Shown here: one piece after another, positions 50,875-59,547 of the stretch | Numbering within the stretch: the first letter of the stretch is position 1 | Layout: every line of letters begins with the position of its first letter | Assembly: GCF_003958645.1 (NCBI RefSeq) | Contig: NZ_RXLO01000009.1 | Location: 186,001 to 250,000 of the forward strand | DNA length: 64,000 nt | Direction: 5' to 3' | From: Chitinophaga rhizosphaerae | GTDB taxonomy: Bacteria > Bacteroidota > Bacteroidia > Chitinophagales > Chitinophagaceae | Program-made: the position numbers and the translations under genes | Notes under the pieces: generated by a model | Told to the model about the DNA's origin: nothing | The model's input: the letters and a program-made list of their open reading frames with translations, nothing else | Database searches by the model: none

Positions 50875-52605
50875 ATGATACATTTTGATCTTCCAAAGGA
50901 AAAATCTTCCATCATCAAGGTGATAGGCATTGGTGGCGGAGGAAGCAATGCGGTGAACCACATGTTCAGCCAGAACATCGAGGGTGTGAATTTCATCATT
51001 TGCAATACCGACGCACAGGCGATTGCAAACAGCCCCGTACCCAACAAGGTACAGCTGGGCCCGCATTTGACGCAGGGACTCGGAGCCGGCGCCAATCCCC
51101 GGATCGGCGAACAGGCTACGGAAGAATCATTCGAAGAAATTAAAAAAATACTGGAGGTGAACACCAAAATGGCGTTCATCACCGCCGGTATGGGAGGCGG
51201 CACCGGCACCGGCGGCGCACCCATCATCGCCAAAATATGCAAGGAACTGGGCATCCTCACCGTGGGCATCGTTACCACCCCCTTCTCTTACGAAGGTAAA
51301 AAGAGAATGATCCAGGCCGAAGAAGGCATCAACCGCCTCAAGGATTATGTGGATACCCTGCTGATCATTTCCAACGATAAGCTTCGTCAGAAATTCGGCG
51401 ACCTCAAATTCAAGGCAGCCTTCGAAAAAGCGGATAACGTGCTCGCCACCGCGGCAAAATGTATCACGGACGTTATCAACTCCACCGGCCAGATCAACGT
51501 CGACTTCGCCGATGTTTGCACCGTTATGCGCAATGGCGGCGTAGCCATCCTCGGATCGGCCGTCGCTGAAGGCGAAAACCGTGCACAGGCCGCGATCGAA
51601 GACGCACTGACTTCCCCGCTGCTGAACGACAACGATATCAAGGGCGCCAAATGGATCCTGATCAATATCTCCTCTTCCGAAGGCGAATTCGAGCACACGC
51701 TCGATGAAATGGACATCATCCAGGCCTATGTACAAAGCATGGCAGGTGAAGATTGTGACGTGATCCTCGGTGTCGGCTACGATCAAAGCCTCCAGCGCAA
51801 CCTGGGCGTTACCATCATTGCCACCGGCTTTGAGCAGAACCCCATCCGCCAGGCCAAATCGCAACAGCCGGCCGTTACGACCGAACAACAGGAAGAACCC
51901 AAGATCGTCATGACCCTCGGCGGCGAAAACGAAGAAAAGAAAATGCACAACCAGGGCATGCTCTTCTCCGACGACGAGCCCGAGATCATCGACATCATGG
52001 CGCCCCGCCTCGTGGAACCCACCGTTACTCACCCGGCCAGCGCAGCTTCCTTCATGCCCCCCGCTCCGCAGCAACCGGAACGTGAGACCTACACGCTCAA
52101 CATCGAGCCTGTAGAACCCTCCACGCCGCAGGCACAAGCCGCGCCGCCGCAGCCCCAGCCCCAGCCCGTTCAGCCGAAGCCTGCTACAAGCGCAGGTTCC
52201 GGAGGCTATCTCAACCGCCCTTCCAATATTTACGTGGAACCGGTGAGCAACAATAACGTGCAGCAGCAGGAGGAAATGAAAATGGTGTACCGGGAAGATG
52301 CCAACAACGCACCCCTTCCTCCCCCGCAGCCCCAGGCGCTGCACGACGATCAGGCCGAAGAACAACGGAAGAAGCAGCTGGAACGCGTAGCCAAACTGCG
52401 CAGCATCAGCTTCAACGTGAAAAATATGGATAACAACACCGAAATCGAGAACATTCCCGCGTATCTCCGCCGGAACATCGATCTCGACAACGGCGCCGGT
52501 TCCGCCGAGCATTTCTACTCCAGCTACACGGTTGGCCAGAACGGCGAAAACCAGGCGGAGATCAACACGATCAATACCTTTCTCGACGGGAAAAAGCCCG
52601 ATTGA
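50875..52605 (+). CDS. ftsZ: Cell division GTPase FtsZ
   Basis: FtsZ polymerises into the cytokinetic ring. The core (1 to about 320) has IGIGGGGSNAVNHM, the tubulin signature GMGGGTGTGGAPII and NVDFADVCTVMRNGG. A long Pro/Gln/Glu-rich linker follows (about 340-515). The conserved C-terminal peptide, usually last, sits inside: IPAYLRRNIDLD at about 527-538, followed by 38 further residues (YSSYTVGQNGE etc.). At 576 residues it is much longer than the 380-400 of E. coli FtsZ. The 107-base gap before it could hold its own promoter. A strong terminator follows. Confidence 0.98.
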   Translation: MIHFDLPKEKSSIIKVIGIGGGGSNAVNHMFSQNIEGVNFIICNTDAQAIANSPVPNKVQLGPHLTQGLGAGANPRIGEQATEESFEEIKKILEVNTKMAFITAGMGGGTGTGGAPIIAKICKELGILTVGIVTTPFSYEGKKRMIQAEEGINRLKDYVDTLLIISNDKLRQKFGDLKFKAAFEKADNVLATAAKCITDVINSTGQINVDFADVCTVMRNGGVAILGSAVAEGENRAQAAIEDALTSPLLNDNDIKGAKWILINISSSEGEFEHTLDEMDIIQAYVQSMAGEDCDVILGVGYDQSLQRNLGVTIIATGFEQNPIRQAKSQQPAVTTEQQEEPKIVMTLGGENEEKKMHNQGMLFSDDEPEIIDIMAPRLVEPTVTHPASAASFMPPAPQQPERETYTLNIEPVEPSTPQAQAAPPQPQPQPVQPKPATSAGSGGYLNRPSNIYVEPVSNNNVQQQEEMKMVYREDANNAPLPPPQPQALHDDQAEEQRKKQLERVAKLRSISFNVKNMDNNTEIENIPAYLRRNIDLDNGAGSAEHFYSSYTVGQNGENQAEINTINTFLDGKKPD

Positions 52606-52650
52606 TGAATTTTAAGATGATATTAGTTTGATTGTTTTTTAGTTGTGTTA

Positions 52651-52686
52651 AAAAAAAATCCTCCGATTCCTCGGAGGATTTTTTTA
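52651..52686. terminator. Bidirectional terminator closing the dcw cluster
   Basis: A7-TCCTCCGA pairs perfectly with TCGGAGGA-T7 around a 4-base loop, 46 bases after the ftsZ stop; it also serves the convergent GH123-like gene. Confidence 0.93.
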
Positions 52687-52703
52687 TGCTTCATATTGAT
52701 CGC

Positions 52704-54443
52704 TTACAAACTGTTTATCACGGCAGCTGCGGCTTTCACCATATCTTCCGCCTTCTTCTGCTTCAGGCGGTTCCATTCGAAAGTTTTCAGCACTTTTTCC
52801 AGCTGCGGCCCCTTCCCTTCTTTCTTCAGGATCTGGATCTTCTCATACGCCTGGATGCCTTCCGCCAGCCGCTCGAAACGGATCGAGGAACGGCCGCCGG
52901 GGTAAACGAGGTAAGTATCGCCGGCAGCCCAGGTGCGGTAGCGGGAATCGCGGAGCGGATCTTTCACCCAGCAATTGTACGCCCAGCGGAGATAGCCCTT
53001 ATAATCCTTGCCTGCAGCGTAATACCCCAGCCACGCGGATTCTGCGGGGGGCGAGAAGGTAAAGGTATTCGGGAAACCTTCCGTACAGCAGGTATAATAA
53101 GTGGTCGGCCAGTTCTTACCGAAACGCATGGCGCGCTCTTCCGGCGTGAAATCCTGTCCGATGGCGATACAATAATCGTAGATATCGTTCACCAGTTCTT
53201 TGTGGTAATTACCCGCCAGCGACACTTTGAAATCCTTATCCACACTGCGGATCAGCTTGATAGCGGCCTGCATGGCCTCCATGGGGCGCTCATCCATCGC
53301 GATGCAGGTGATATCGAACCAGCCTTTCTGTTTCAGGTGTTTCGCGAAATCGGTGAGCATGGGGCGCCAGTGGGCGTCGTATTCTGCAGAGCCAGGCTTG
53401 GCCACGATGTGGGTCATTTTGCCAGTGGCTTCTTCGTAATAGTAGAACTTCAGGTTCCAGGGGATCATGCTGTAGCATGCGATCTGCTTAGTGACGCCGC
53501 ATTCCATCATGAATTCCACCCATTTGTCGAATTCGGTATAATCGTAGGTCCAGGAGCCGTCGCGCTTCCGGGTCCATTTTACCATATCGCCGTAAATATC
53601 TTCGGTCTGGCTGTTCCATGGGTCGTAAATGATGCTGGCGGTGATCACTTTCTGCCCGATGCCCGCCAATTGGGTCATATAGGGCCGCATGGCGTCGAAA
53701 TGCTCCTTGCTGAAGGGTTTTACGTTGTGGTAGCGGGAGATCGCGTATGGGCTCTGCCAAAGGTCGAGGTGGTATTGCCAGTCTTTGGCGTCGGGGAGCG
53801 TACGGGCATTCACGGTTACGTCGTACCGGAGGGTTTTGATCGACACGCCCTTGTTGTTTTTCACGGTCACCGTGCCTTTATAGACACCCGCAGCCGTTCC
53901 CGCCGGCACTTTGATGCTGAGCCACACCGGTTGGGTGGAATTGGCGGCGATGTTGATGGACGATTGATAATCGATGGCGTCTGCCACGAGGGAGGAATCG
54001 AATTCTTCGGGTTTGCGGTAACCACAGCCGCCGCCTTCGCTGTTCAGCTCATCGGTCATCACATACCGCAGAAAGCCGGTGGAAACGGCGCTGGCGGGGA
54101 TGGTATTGCCTTTCCCGTCAGAAAGCGCGGATTTGGAAACCGTAACGCCGGGCTGGGCCTGCGTGGTGTAAATAACGAACTGGGTGTGGATTTTCTCGTT
54201 CTTCCAGGCGTGGGCACTCCAGGAAGTGGCCAGGCTGCCGGCTTCCGGGGCATAAAGTTTGTCGTACCGGAAGTCTGCGCTGCCGAACTGAACGTGCGTT
54301 CCGGGCCGGATGGCGCTCCAGGCCGCGGGGTCTACCTTGCGCCAGTCTTTCAGCTCCGAATAGTCGGAATTAATACCGGCCTGTCCGATCGCGGTAAAGG
54401 AAGATGCCACGAACATGCCCGTGGCGAGTAGTTGTCTTATCAT
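52704..54443 (-). CDS. Secreted glycoside hydrolase family 123-like protein (DUF4091)
   Basis: A 579-residue exported protein with signal peptide MIRQLLATGMFVASSFTAIGQA. An N-terminal beta-sandwich (about 25-220) is followed by a barrel and a C-terminal DUF4091-type region (YLRWAYNCWVKDPLRDSRYRTWAAGDTYLVYPGG). The catalytic neighbours Asp384-Glu385 in ITCIAMDERP match the Asp-Glu pair of GH123 beta-N-acetylgalactosaminidases, which use substrate-assisted catalysis. It therefore probably removes N-acetylhexosamine from host or microbial glycans, but substrate is not proven. It stands alone, with no SusCD pair beside it. Confidence 0.85.
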   Translation of the reverse strand: MIRQLLATGMFVASSFTAIGQAGINSDYSELKDWRKVDPAAWSAIRPGTHVQFGSADFRYDKLYAPEAGSLATSWSAHAWKNEKIHTQFVIYTTQAQPGVTVSKSALSDGKGNTIPASAVSTGFLRYVMTDELNSEGGGCGYRKPEEFDSSLVADAIDYQSSINIAANSTQPVWLSIKVPAGTAAGVYKGTVTVKNNKGVSIKTLRYDVTVNARTLPDAKDWQYHLDLWQSPYAISRYHNVKPFSKEHFDAMRPYMTQLAGIGQKVITASIIYDPWNSQTEDIYGDMVKWTRKRDGSWTYDYTEFDKWVEFMMECGVTKQIACYSMIPWNLKFYYYEEATGKMTHIVAKPGSAEYDAHWRPMLTDFAKHLKQKGWFDITCIAMDERPMEAMQAAIKLIRSVDKDFKVSLAGNYHKELVNDIYDYCIAIGQDFTPEERAMRFGKNWPTTYYTCCTEGFPNTFTFSPPAESAWLGYYAAGKDYKGYLRWAYNCWVKDPLRDSRYRTWAAGDTYLVYPGGRSSIRFERLAEGIQAYEKIQILKKEGKGPQLEKVLKTFEWNRLKQKKAEDMVKAAAAVINSL

Positions 54444-54507
54444 AAATGACGAATTGCGTAAAGGTGAAGCTCACAATATACTGCTCGCTTCCCATCCCTG
54501 CAAACCG

Positions 54508-56475
54508 TCAGTCATCGAATCTTTGCCGGTCGGCCACCCTTTTGAGTTGCAGATTGGTAACCGGGGCCACCACCAGCGGGAATTTCTCGATGGTCACATA
54601 GCTGGAATCCAGCCCGAAACCACGCTCTTCCGACAGCCCGATTTTCTTCAGCATAAAGTAAATCCGCATGATGATCCGTTCATGCAGCGGCAGGTCGTTA
54701 TCGTGGGAAAGGAATTTTTCCATGACGATAAACTGGAAATCCCCTACCACATTGTTTTTGCTGAGCGATTCGTACCGGCTGGTGATATTTACTTCCTTGT
54801 TGCGTACCATATCTTCCACCACCATTCTGAACATGAGGTTGATCCGTTGTTCCACCCTGAACCCGAGCCGGAATTCGACGCGGATCACTTCGTTGGGGAT
54901 GATGGTCTGCACGGTGTATTCGCTCATGTAAGGCTCATCTACCACGTCTACATGCACGAACCAGTAAATATCGGCGCGTTTGGGTTTTTTATTGAGGACG
55001 GAATAGATGATCTTATGCTCGATCTCTTTGGGGTTGTCAGCACTGCTCATGTATACGAGGTGCGTGGCGTATTTGGGGATGGAAGAATCGTTGCTGAGCT
55101 CCTGCAGGATGGGCAGGTAATCTTCCAGCTTTACGAATTCCACATACCGGTTCTTGATCTTGCGAGAGCGGTACCAGGCGTACATGACGACGAACAGCGC
55201 ACCGCCCACGATCACCGTCACGTAACCGCCATGGGTGAATTTCTGGAGGTTGGCGAGGAGGAACGAGAATTCGATGGTGAGGTAAACGGCGAGATACAGC
55301 CCTATCCACCAGAGTTTTACCCTGCGTGTATACAGGTAAAACGCGAAGAGGCACGACGTCATCAACATACAAAGGGTAATCGACAGGCCGTAAGCCGCTT
55401 CCATGGCCGATGATTCCTTGAAGATCAGCACGATGCCGCTACAGCCGACGAACAGCATGAGGTTGATGCCGGGAATATATAACTGACCGCGTTGTTCGGT
55501 CGGATAGTTGATTTTGAGTTTGGGCCAGAGGTTGAGGCGCATGGCTTCCGAGATCAGGGTGAAAGAGCCTGATATGAGGGCTTGCGATGCGATAATGGAG
55601 GCGATGGTGGCGATGAGTACGCCGAAGATCACGAAACTTTCCGGCATGATGAGGAAGAACGGGTTTTCGCCGTTGAGTTTCTGACCGGTTTGGGTGAGGA
55701 GCCAGGCTCCCTGGCCCAGGTAGTTGAGGATGAGGGAAATCTTCACCCAGATCCAGGATACGCGGATGTTGCCGCGCCCCACGTGCCCCAGGTCCGAATA
55801 GAGGGCCTCGGCCCCCGTGGTACACAGGAATACTGCCCCCAGCAGCAAGAAGCCGTGTGGGTAAAGGGTAAGCAATTTAACGCCGTAGTAGGGATTGAAT
55901 GCCTTGAGCACGGAAAGATCGTCTGCGATATGCATGATGCCGAGAATGGCGAGCATGCCGAACCATATGACCATGATGGGGCCGAACAGTTTGCCGATAG
56001 ACATGGTGCCGAACTGCTGCATGAAGAACATGCCGGAGATGATCAGCAACACGATCTTCACGATGGTCATGGTATCGAGGTCCTTGAACACGGGCAGTGT
56101 TCGCAAGCCTTCTACGGCGGAGGTAACGGTGATGGGCGGCGTGATGATCCCGTCTGCCAGGAGCGCCGCGCCTCCTATCATGCCGAATATGACGGTCCAT
56201 TTACCGTGCCGCCTGACGAGGGCATATAATGAGAAAATGCCGCCTTCCCCCTTGTTATCCGCCTTGAGGGTGAGGATAACGTATTTTACGGTTGTTTGCA
56301 GGGTGAGGGTCCAGATGATGCAGGAAATACCACCTATGACCAGCAGGTCGCTGATTTCGTTGGTTCCCACAATGGCTTTGAATACGTAGAGCGGAGAAGT
56401 ACCGATGTCGCCGTAGATGATACCCAGTGCCACAATGATGCCGGCAAGGGTAGCTTTATTGAAGTTTTTTACCAC
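54508..56475 (-). CDS. kup: Low-affinity potassium transporter Kup
   Basis: Kup imports K+ with protons across the inner membrane. The 655-residue protein has about 12 membrane segments up to residue 430 and a cytoplasmic C-terminal domain. GIIYGDIGTSPLYVFK in the first span, KADNKGEGGIFSLYAL, GGAALLADGIITPPITVTSAVEGL and GAVFLCTTGAEALYSDLGHVGRGNI are Kup signatures. The start is GTG at 56475; no ATG is near the first span. It is divergently flanked by unrelated genes and lies 64 bases upstream of the GH123-like gene on the same strand. Confidence 0.95.
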   Translation of the reverse strand: MVKNFNKATLAGIIVALGIIYGDIGTSPLYVFKAIVGTNEISDLLVIGGISCIIWTLTLQTTVKYVILTLKADNKGEGGIFSLYALVRRHGKWTVIFGMIGGAALLADGIITPPITVTSAVEGLRTLPVFKDLDTMTIVKIVLLIISGMFFMQQFGTMSIGKLFGPIMVIWFGMLAILGIMHIADDLSVLKAFNPYYGVKLLTLYPHGFLLLGAVFLCTTGAEALYSDLGHVGRGNIRVSWIWVKISLILNYLGQGAWLLTQTGQKLNGENPFFLIMPESFVIFGVLIATIASIIASQALISGSFTLISEAMRLNLWPKLKINYPTEQRGQLYIPGINLMLFVGCSGIVLIFKESSAMEAAYGLSITLCMLMTSCLFAFYLYTRRVKLWWIGLYLAVYLTIEFSFLLANLQKFTHGGYVTVIVGGALFVVMYAWYRSRKIKNRYVEFVKLEDYLPILQELSNDSSIPKYATHLVYMSSADNPKEIEHKIIYSVLNKKPKRADIYWFVHVDVVDEPYMSEYTVQTIIPNEVIRVEFRLGFRVEQRINLMFRMVVEDMVRNKEVNITSRYESLSKNNVVGDFQFIVMEKFLSHDNDLPLHERIIMRIYFMLKKIGLSEERGFGLDSSYVTIEKFPLVVAPVTNLQLKRVADRQRFDD

Positions 56476-56620
56476 GCTAAAAACGATATAAAGTTTAGGC
56501 TGGTCAAATTTAGTGATAAATAATCAGGATTCGCAAGAAGTAAAAAACGCGATGTAAATAAAACGGTGATTGGGGCCCGGGGGTTCACGGAAGTAAAAAA
56601 ATTTAACGGAGATGGGCCAT

Positions 56621-56655
56621 AAAAAAAAGGGGCTGCCTGGTGAGGCAGCCCCTTT
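56621..56655 (-). terminator. Terminator of the OmpA-family gene
   Basis: On the minus strand AAAGGGGCTGCCT pairs perfectly with AGGCAGCCCCTTT around four bases and continues into a T-run of eight, about 25 bases after the stop. Confidence 0.92.
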
Positions 56656-56678
56656 CGTTATTTTACCCAGGCGAGGTA

Positions 56679-58229
56679 TTAGTTGGCGGGATTCAGATCC
56701 ACGGTACCAGCGTCGCCAGGAGTGTTTTGTTTGATGAAACGGCCGCGGTCGATGCCTTGCTTGTCAGCCAGGTAGTCGATCACTGCGTCTACGCGACGGC
56801 TGCTCAGATCAACACCACCTTTTTTACCTTTAGCACCAGCGTGGCCGGTAACCAGGATGTTGCAGGAGGGGTTGGAACGGAGGGTGTTAGCCACGCTGCT
56901 CAGGATAGCTTCGTTTTCAGAAGAAACCTTGGTAGTAGAACCTTTGAAGGAAACGCTGGGGAATACCAGGGTTGCGCAGGTTACTTCAACGCGGTTTTTG
57001 CAGCACTCAGGATCCGGGCATTTGCCTACACCGTCTGCGTCAACAGGCTGGCAGTAAGTCGGAGTGATGAGTTGTTTGTCTTTGTAGTCAGGAACGCCGT
57101 CACCGTCGGTATCTTTAGCTACACCGTGAACGTCAACAGGAGCACCAGCGGGAGTGTTGGGTTCGCGGTCGAACTGGTCGGTTACACCGTCGCCATCAGC
57201 ATCAGGCAGTACGGGAGCCGGCAGTTTCATACGGCGGGGAGTGTTGAGCTCGTTGTAGGCGAAATCCAGCGGGTTAACCCACCAGAGGGGTTCTACGCGT
57301 TTGCTGGAGTTACCGAGGTTGAAGTTCAGGCGAACAGAGGTGTAAGAGAAGAAGTCTTTGCTCTGATCGTATTGACCTGCGGTGTAACCGTCCAGATAAT
57401 CATCGAACGGCAGCGTCAGTTTCTCTTCAATACCGATGTTGAAACGTTTAGACACTTTGAAAGCGATACCTGTACCTACGTTCAGCGCGTGACGCAGCAG
57501 TTGGTTGTCGTCTTTACGGCCGATCTGTACGCGGTTACCCTGTGCAGGAGCGTTTTGCTCATATTTACGGTCGTAGAAGTCCTTCAGGTCCTTACGGATG
57601 TCTTTCTTCTTACGTGCGAAGTCGATGGTAGCGTAGTTGTAAGCAGCACCTTGTTCGTTCAGTGCGTCTACGTCTACGTCAGCCAGCATCAGGCCATAAC
57701 CACCCAGTACATACCAGTTCACTTTAGGCTGCGCCTTGTAGAACAGGATGTTGCTCAGGGAAGCGATGAAGTCCAGGGAGAGCTGGTGAGTCGCTGTTTT
57801 GTAGTTGGGAACGATTTTACCACCGTTCGCAGCCGCTGTTGCACCCCAGGGGTTAGCTCCAACAGCATTGATGGTCGGCTTCAGCTGATAATCCAGACCG
57901 TAGTCGAAAGATCCGGTATATTCAGCTCTCAGAGAGAACGTGTGACCGAGTGCTTTTCTCAGCGAGATACCGCCACCGAAACCGGGAAGAGCGGAAACAT
58001 CACCTTGAATAAAGTGGTAGCCACCGTGGAAACCCAGTTCCCACATGCTACGGGGTTTTGCGGGGTAATCAGACTGGTTGTTTCTGAAGCTGTTGAATTG
58101 CGCCATATTCTTAGCCGAAACTTTCGAGGAGTCCAGGGCATCATATGAGGGCTTAACCTGCGCAAAACCAGGAGATGCAGCCAGAGCGGACATTGCACCT
58201 GCCAGTAGTAAGTACTTTTTGCTTGCCAT
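56679..58229 (-). CDS. OmpA family outer-membrane protein with calcium-binding-type repeats
   Basis: A 516-residue outer-membrane protein. Signal peptide MASKKYLLLAGAMSALAASPGFA; N-terminal beta-barrel (to about 325); then Asp-rich thrombospondin type 3-like repeats (DADGDGVTDQFDREP, DTDGDGVPDYKDKQ); a Cys-rich link (CPDPECCKNRVEVTC); and a C-terminal OmpA peptidoglycan-binding domain (LRSNPSCNILVTGHAG; SSRRVDAVIDYLADKQGI). Codon use looks highly biased (mostly GTT, GCA, CTG) relative to neighbours, and the promoter is near perfect, so it is probably one of the most abundant envelope proteins. The SD-free leader is 50-odd bases. Confidence 0.93.
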   Translation of the reverse strand: MASKKYLLLAGAMSALAASPGFAQVKPSYDALDSSKVSAKNMAQFNSFRNNQSDYPAKPRSMWELGFHGGYHFIQGDVSALPGFGGGISLRKALGHTFSLRAEYTGSFDYGLDYQLKPTINAVGANPWGATAAANGGKIVPNYKTATHQLSLDFIASLSNILFYKAQPKVNWYVLGGYGLMLADVDVDALNEQGAAYNYATIDFARKKKDIRKDLKDFYDRKYEQNAPAQGNRVQIGRKDDNQLLRHALNVGTGIAFKVSKRFNIGIEEKLTLPFDDYLDGYTAGQYDQSKDFFSYTSVRLNFNLGNSSKRVEPLWWVNPLDFAYNELNTPRRMKLPAPVLPDADGDGVTDQFDREPNTPAGAPVDVHGVAKDTDGDGVPDYKDKQLITPTYCQPVDADGVGKCPDPECCKNRVEVTCATLVFPSVSFKGSTTKVSSENEAILSSVANTLRSNPSCNILVTGHAGAKGKKGGVDLSSRRVDAVIDYLADKQGIDRGRFIKQNTPGDAGTVDLNPAN

Positions 58230-58287
58230 AATTGTTTTTTATTTAAAAACTGTTAAAGATTTTACAATTAACGCGTTTTTTACCAAG

Positions 58288-58318
58288 CAAAGGTAAAAAT
58301 CCTAAATGAATATACAAA
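58288..58318 (-). promoter_or_regulatory. Consensus Bacteroidota promoter of the OmpA-family gene
   Basis: On the minus strand TTTG (58318-58315), 19 bases, then TACCTTTG (58295-58288), the exact TTTG-N19-TAnnTTTG consensus. The predicted leader is about 52 bases and A/T-rich. Confidence 0.8.
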
Positions 58319-58465
58319 TTTTTCTTGCGATTTTATTTGCATTGATAAGTGCTTCAAAATTAAACGCTAAATTAAGGAACATCCAGCTAATGCTTACAAA
58401 TTCGGGGCCAAATTTGCAAAATGTCCGATTTTAGGCCTAGCTTAGCGTACCTTTTTATTAATAGC

Positions 58466-59431
58466 ATGGAGGAAATTAAACAACTGATTGGGAAGGAATT
58501 ACACGATTTCGAAGGAAAGTTTGCAGACGCCGTAAAAAGCCATGTTCCCCTGCTGGACCGGATCATGCACTATATCGTAAAACGTAAGGGCAAACAGATC
58601 CGGCCCATGTTCGTGCTCCTCTCCGCACGGCTGTTCGCCGACACCATCAATGAAAACACCTACCGCGCCGCCGCGCTGGTAGAACTCCTGCATACCGCCA
58701 CACTCGTCCATGACGACGTGGTCGACGATTCCCTCGAACGCCGCGGCTTCTTCTCCATCAACGCATTGTGGAAGAACAAGATAGCCGTGCTCGTCGGCGA
58801 TTACCTCCTCTCCAAAGGCCTCCTCCTCTCCGTCACCAACAAGGAATTCCGCAGCCTCGAAATCCTCTCGCAGGCCGTGAAGGAAATGTCGGAAGGAGAG
58901 CTCCTCCAGATCGAAAAAACCCGCAAACTCGACATCAAGGAAGATATATACTTCGAGATCATCCGCCGCAAAACCGCCTCCCTCCTCGCCTCCGCCTGCG
59001 CCGCCGGCGCATGGAGCACCACGGCAGACGACCAGGTGACCGAACAAATGCGCCTATTCGGCGAAAAAGTCGGCGTCGCATTTCAAATCAAGGACGATCT
59101 CTTCGATTACGGCACCGCCAACATCGGCAAACCCACCGGCATCGATATCCGGGAAAAGAAAATGACCCTCCCCCTCATCTACACCCTCCAGCACGCTTCT
59201 CCCGAAAACCGGCGGAAAATTATCAATATTGTGAAAAACCATAATAAAGATAAGGACCGCGTCGCCGAAGTCATCGCCATGGTCAACGAATCCGGCGGCA
59301 TCGATTACACCCGCGAAAAAATGTTCCAGTACCGCGACGAAGCCCTCGCCATCCTGCACACCTTCCCGGACAACGACGTCCGCAAAGGCCTCGAATCCCT
59401 CGTCCGGTTCACCACCGATCGGAAATTCTAG
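58466..59431 (+). CDS. trans-polyprenyl diphosphate synthase
   Basis: A 321-residue prenyltransferase that extends an allylic diphosphate with isopentenyl diphosphate, probably for the menaquinone side chain. First Asp-rich motif HDDVVDDSLERRG at residues 83-88, second QIKDDLFDYG at 210-211, both intact. KGKQIRPMFVLLSARLF supplies the diphosphate-binding Lys and Arg. The residues before the first Asp motif (LLHTATLV) are small, consistent with a long-chain product (octa- to nonaprenyl), but chain length cannot be read exactly. An upstream in-frame ATG (58421) is possible; ATG 58466 (MEEIKQLIGKEL) fits the family better. Confidence 0.9.
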   Translation: MEEIKQLIGKELHDFEGKFADAVKSHVPLLDRIMHYIVKRKGKQIRPMFVLLSARLFADTINENTYRAAALVELLHTATLVHDDVVDDSLERRGFFSINALWKNKIAVLVGDYLLSKGLLLSVTNKEFRSLEILSQAVKEMSEGELLQIEKTRKLDIKEDIYFEIIRRKTASLLASACAAGAWSTTADDQVTEQMRLFGEKVGVAFQIKDDLFDYGTANIGKPTGIDIREKKMTLPLIYTLQHASPENRRKIINIVKNHNKDKDRVAEVIAMVNESGGIDYTREKMFQYRDEALAILHTFPDNDVRKGLESLVRFTTDRKF

Positions 59432-59547
59432 TCCCCTCCTCCTTTTTTCGGAGAATTTCCCGCATTTGGCAGAAATACGGCAATCATCATTATATTACAA
59501 CCGGATTCAGCCAGATCCGCCGGGATGCTTCCCTATAATACAATTGC

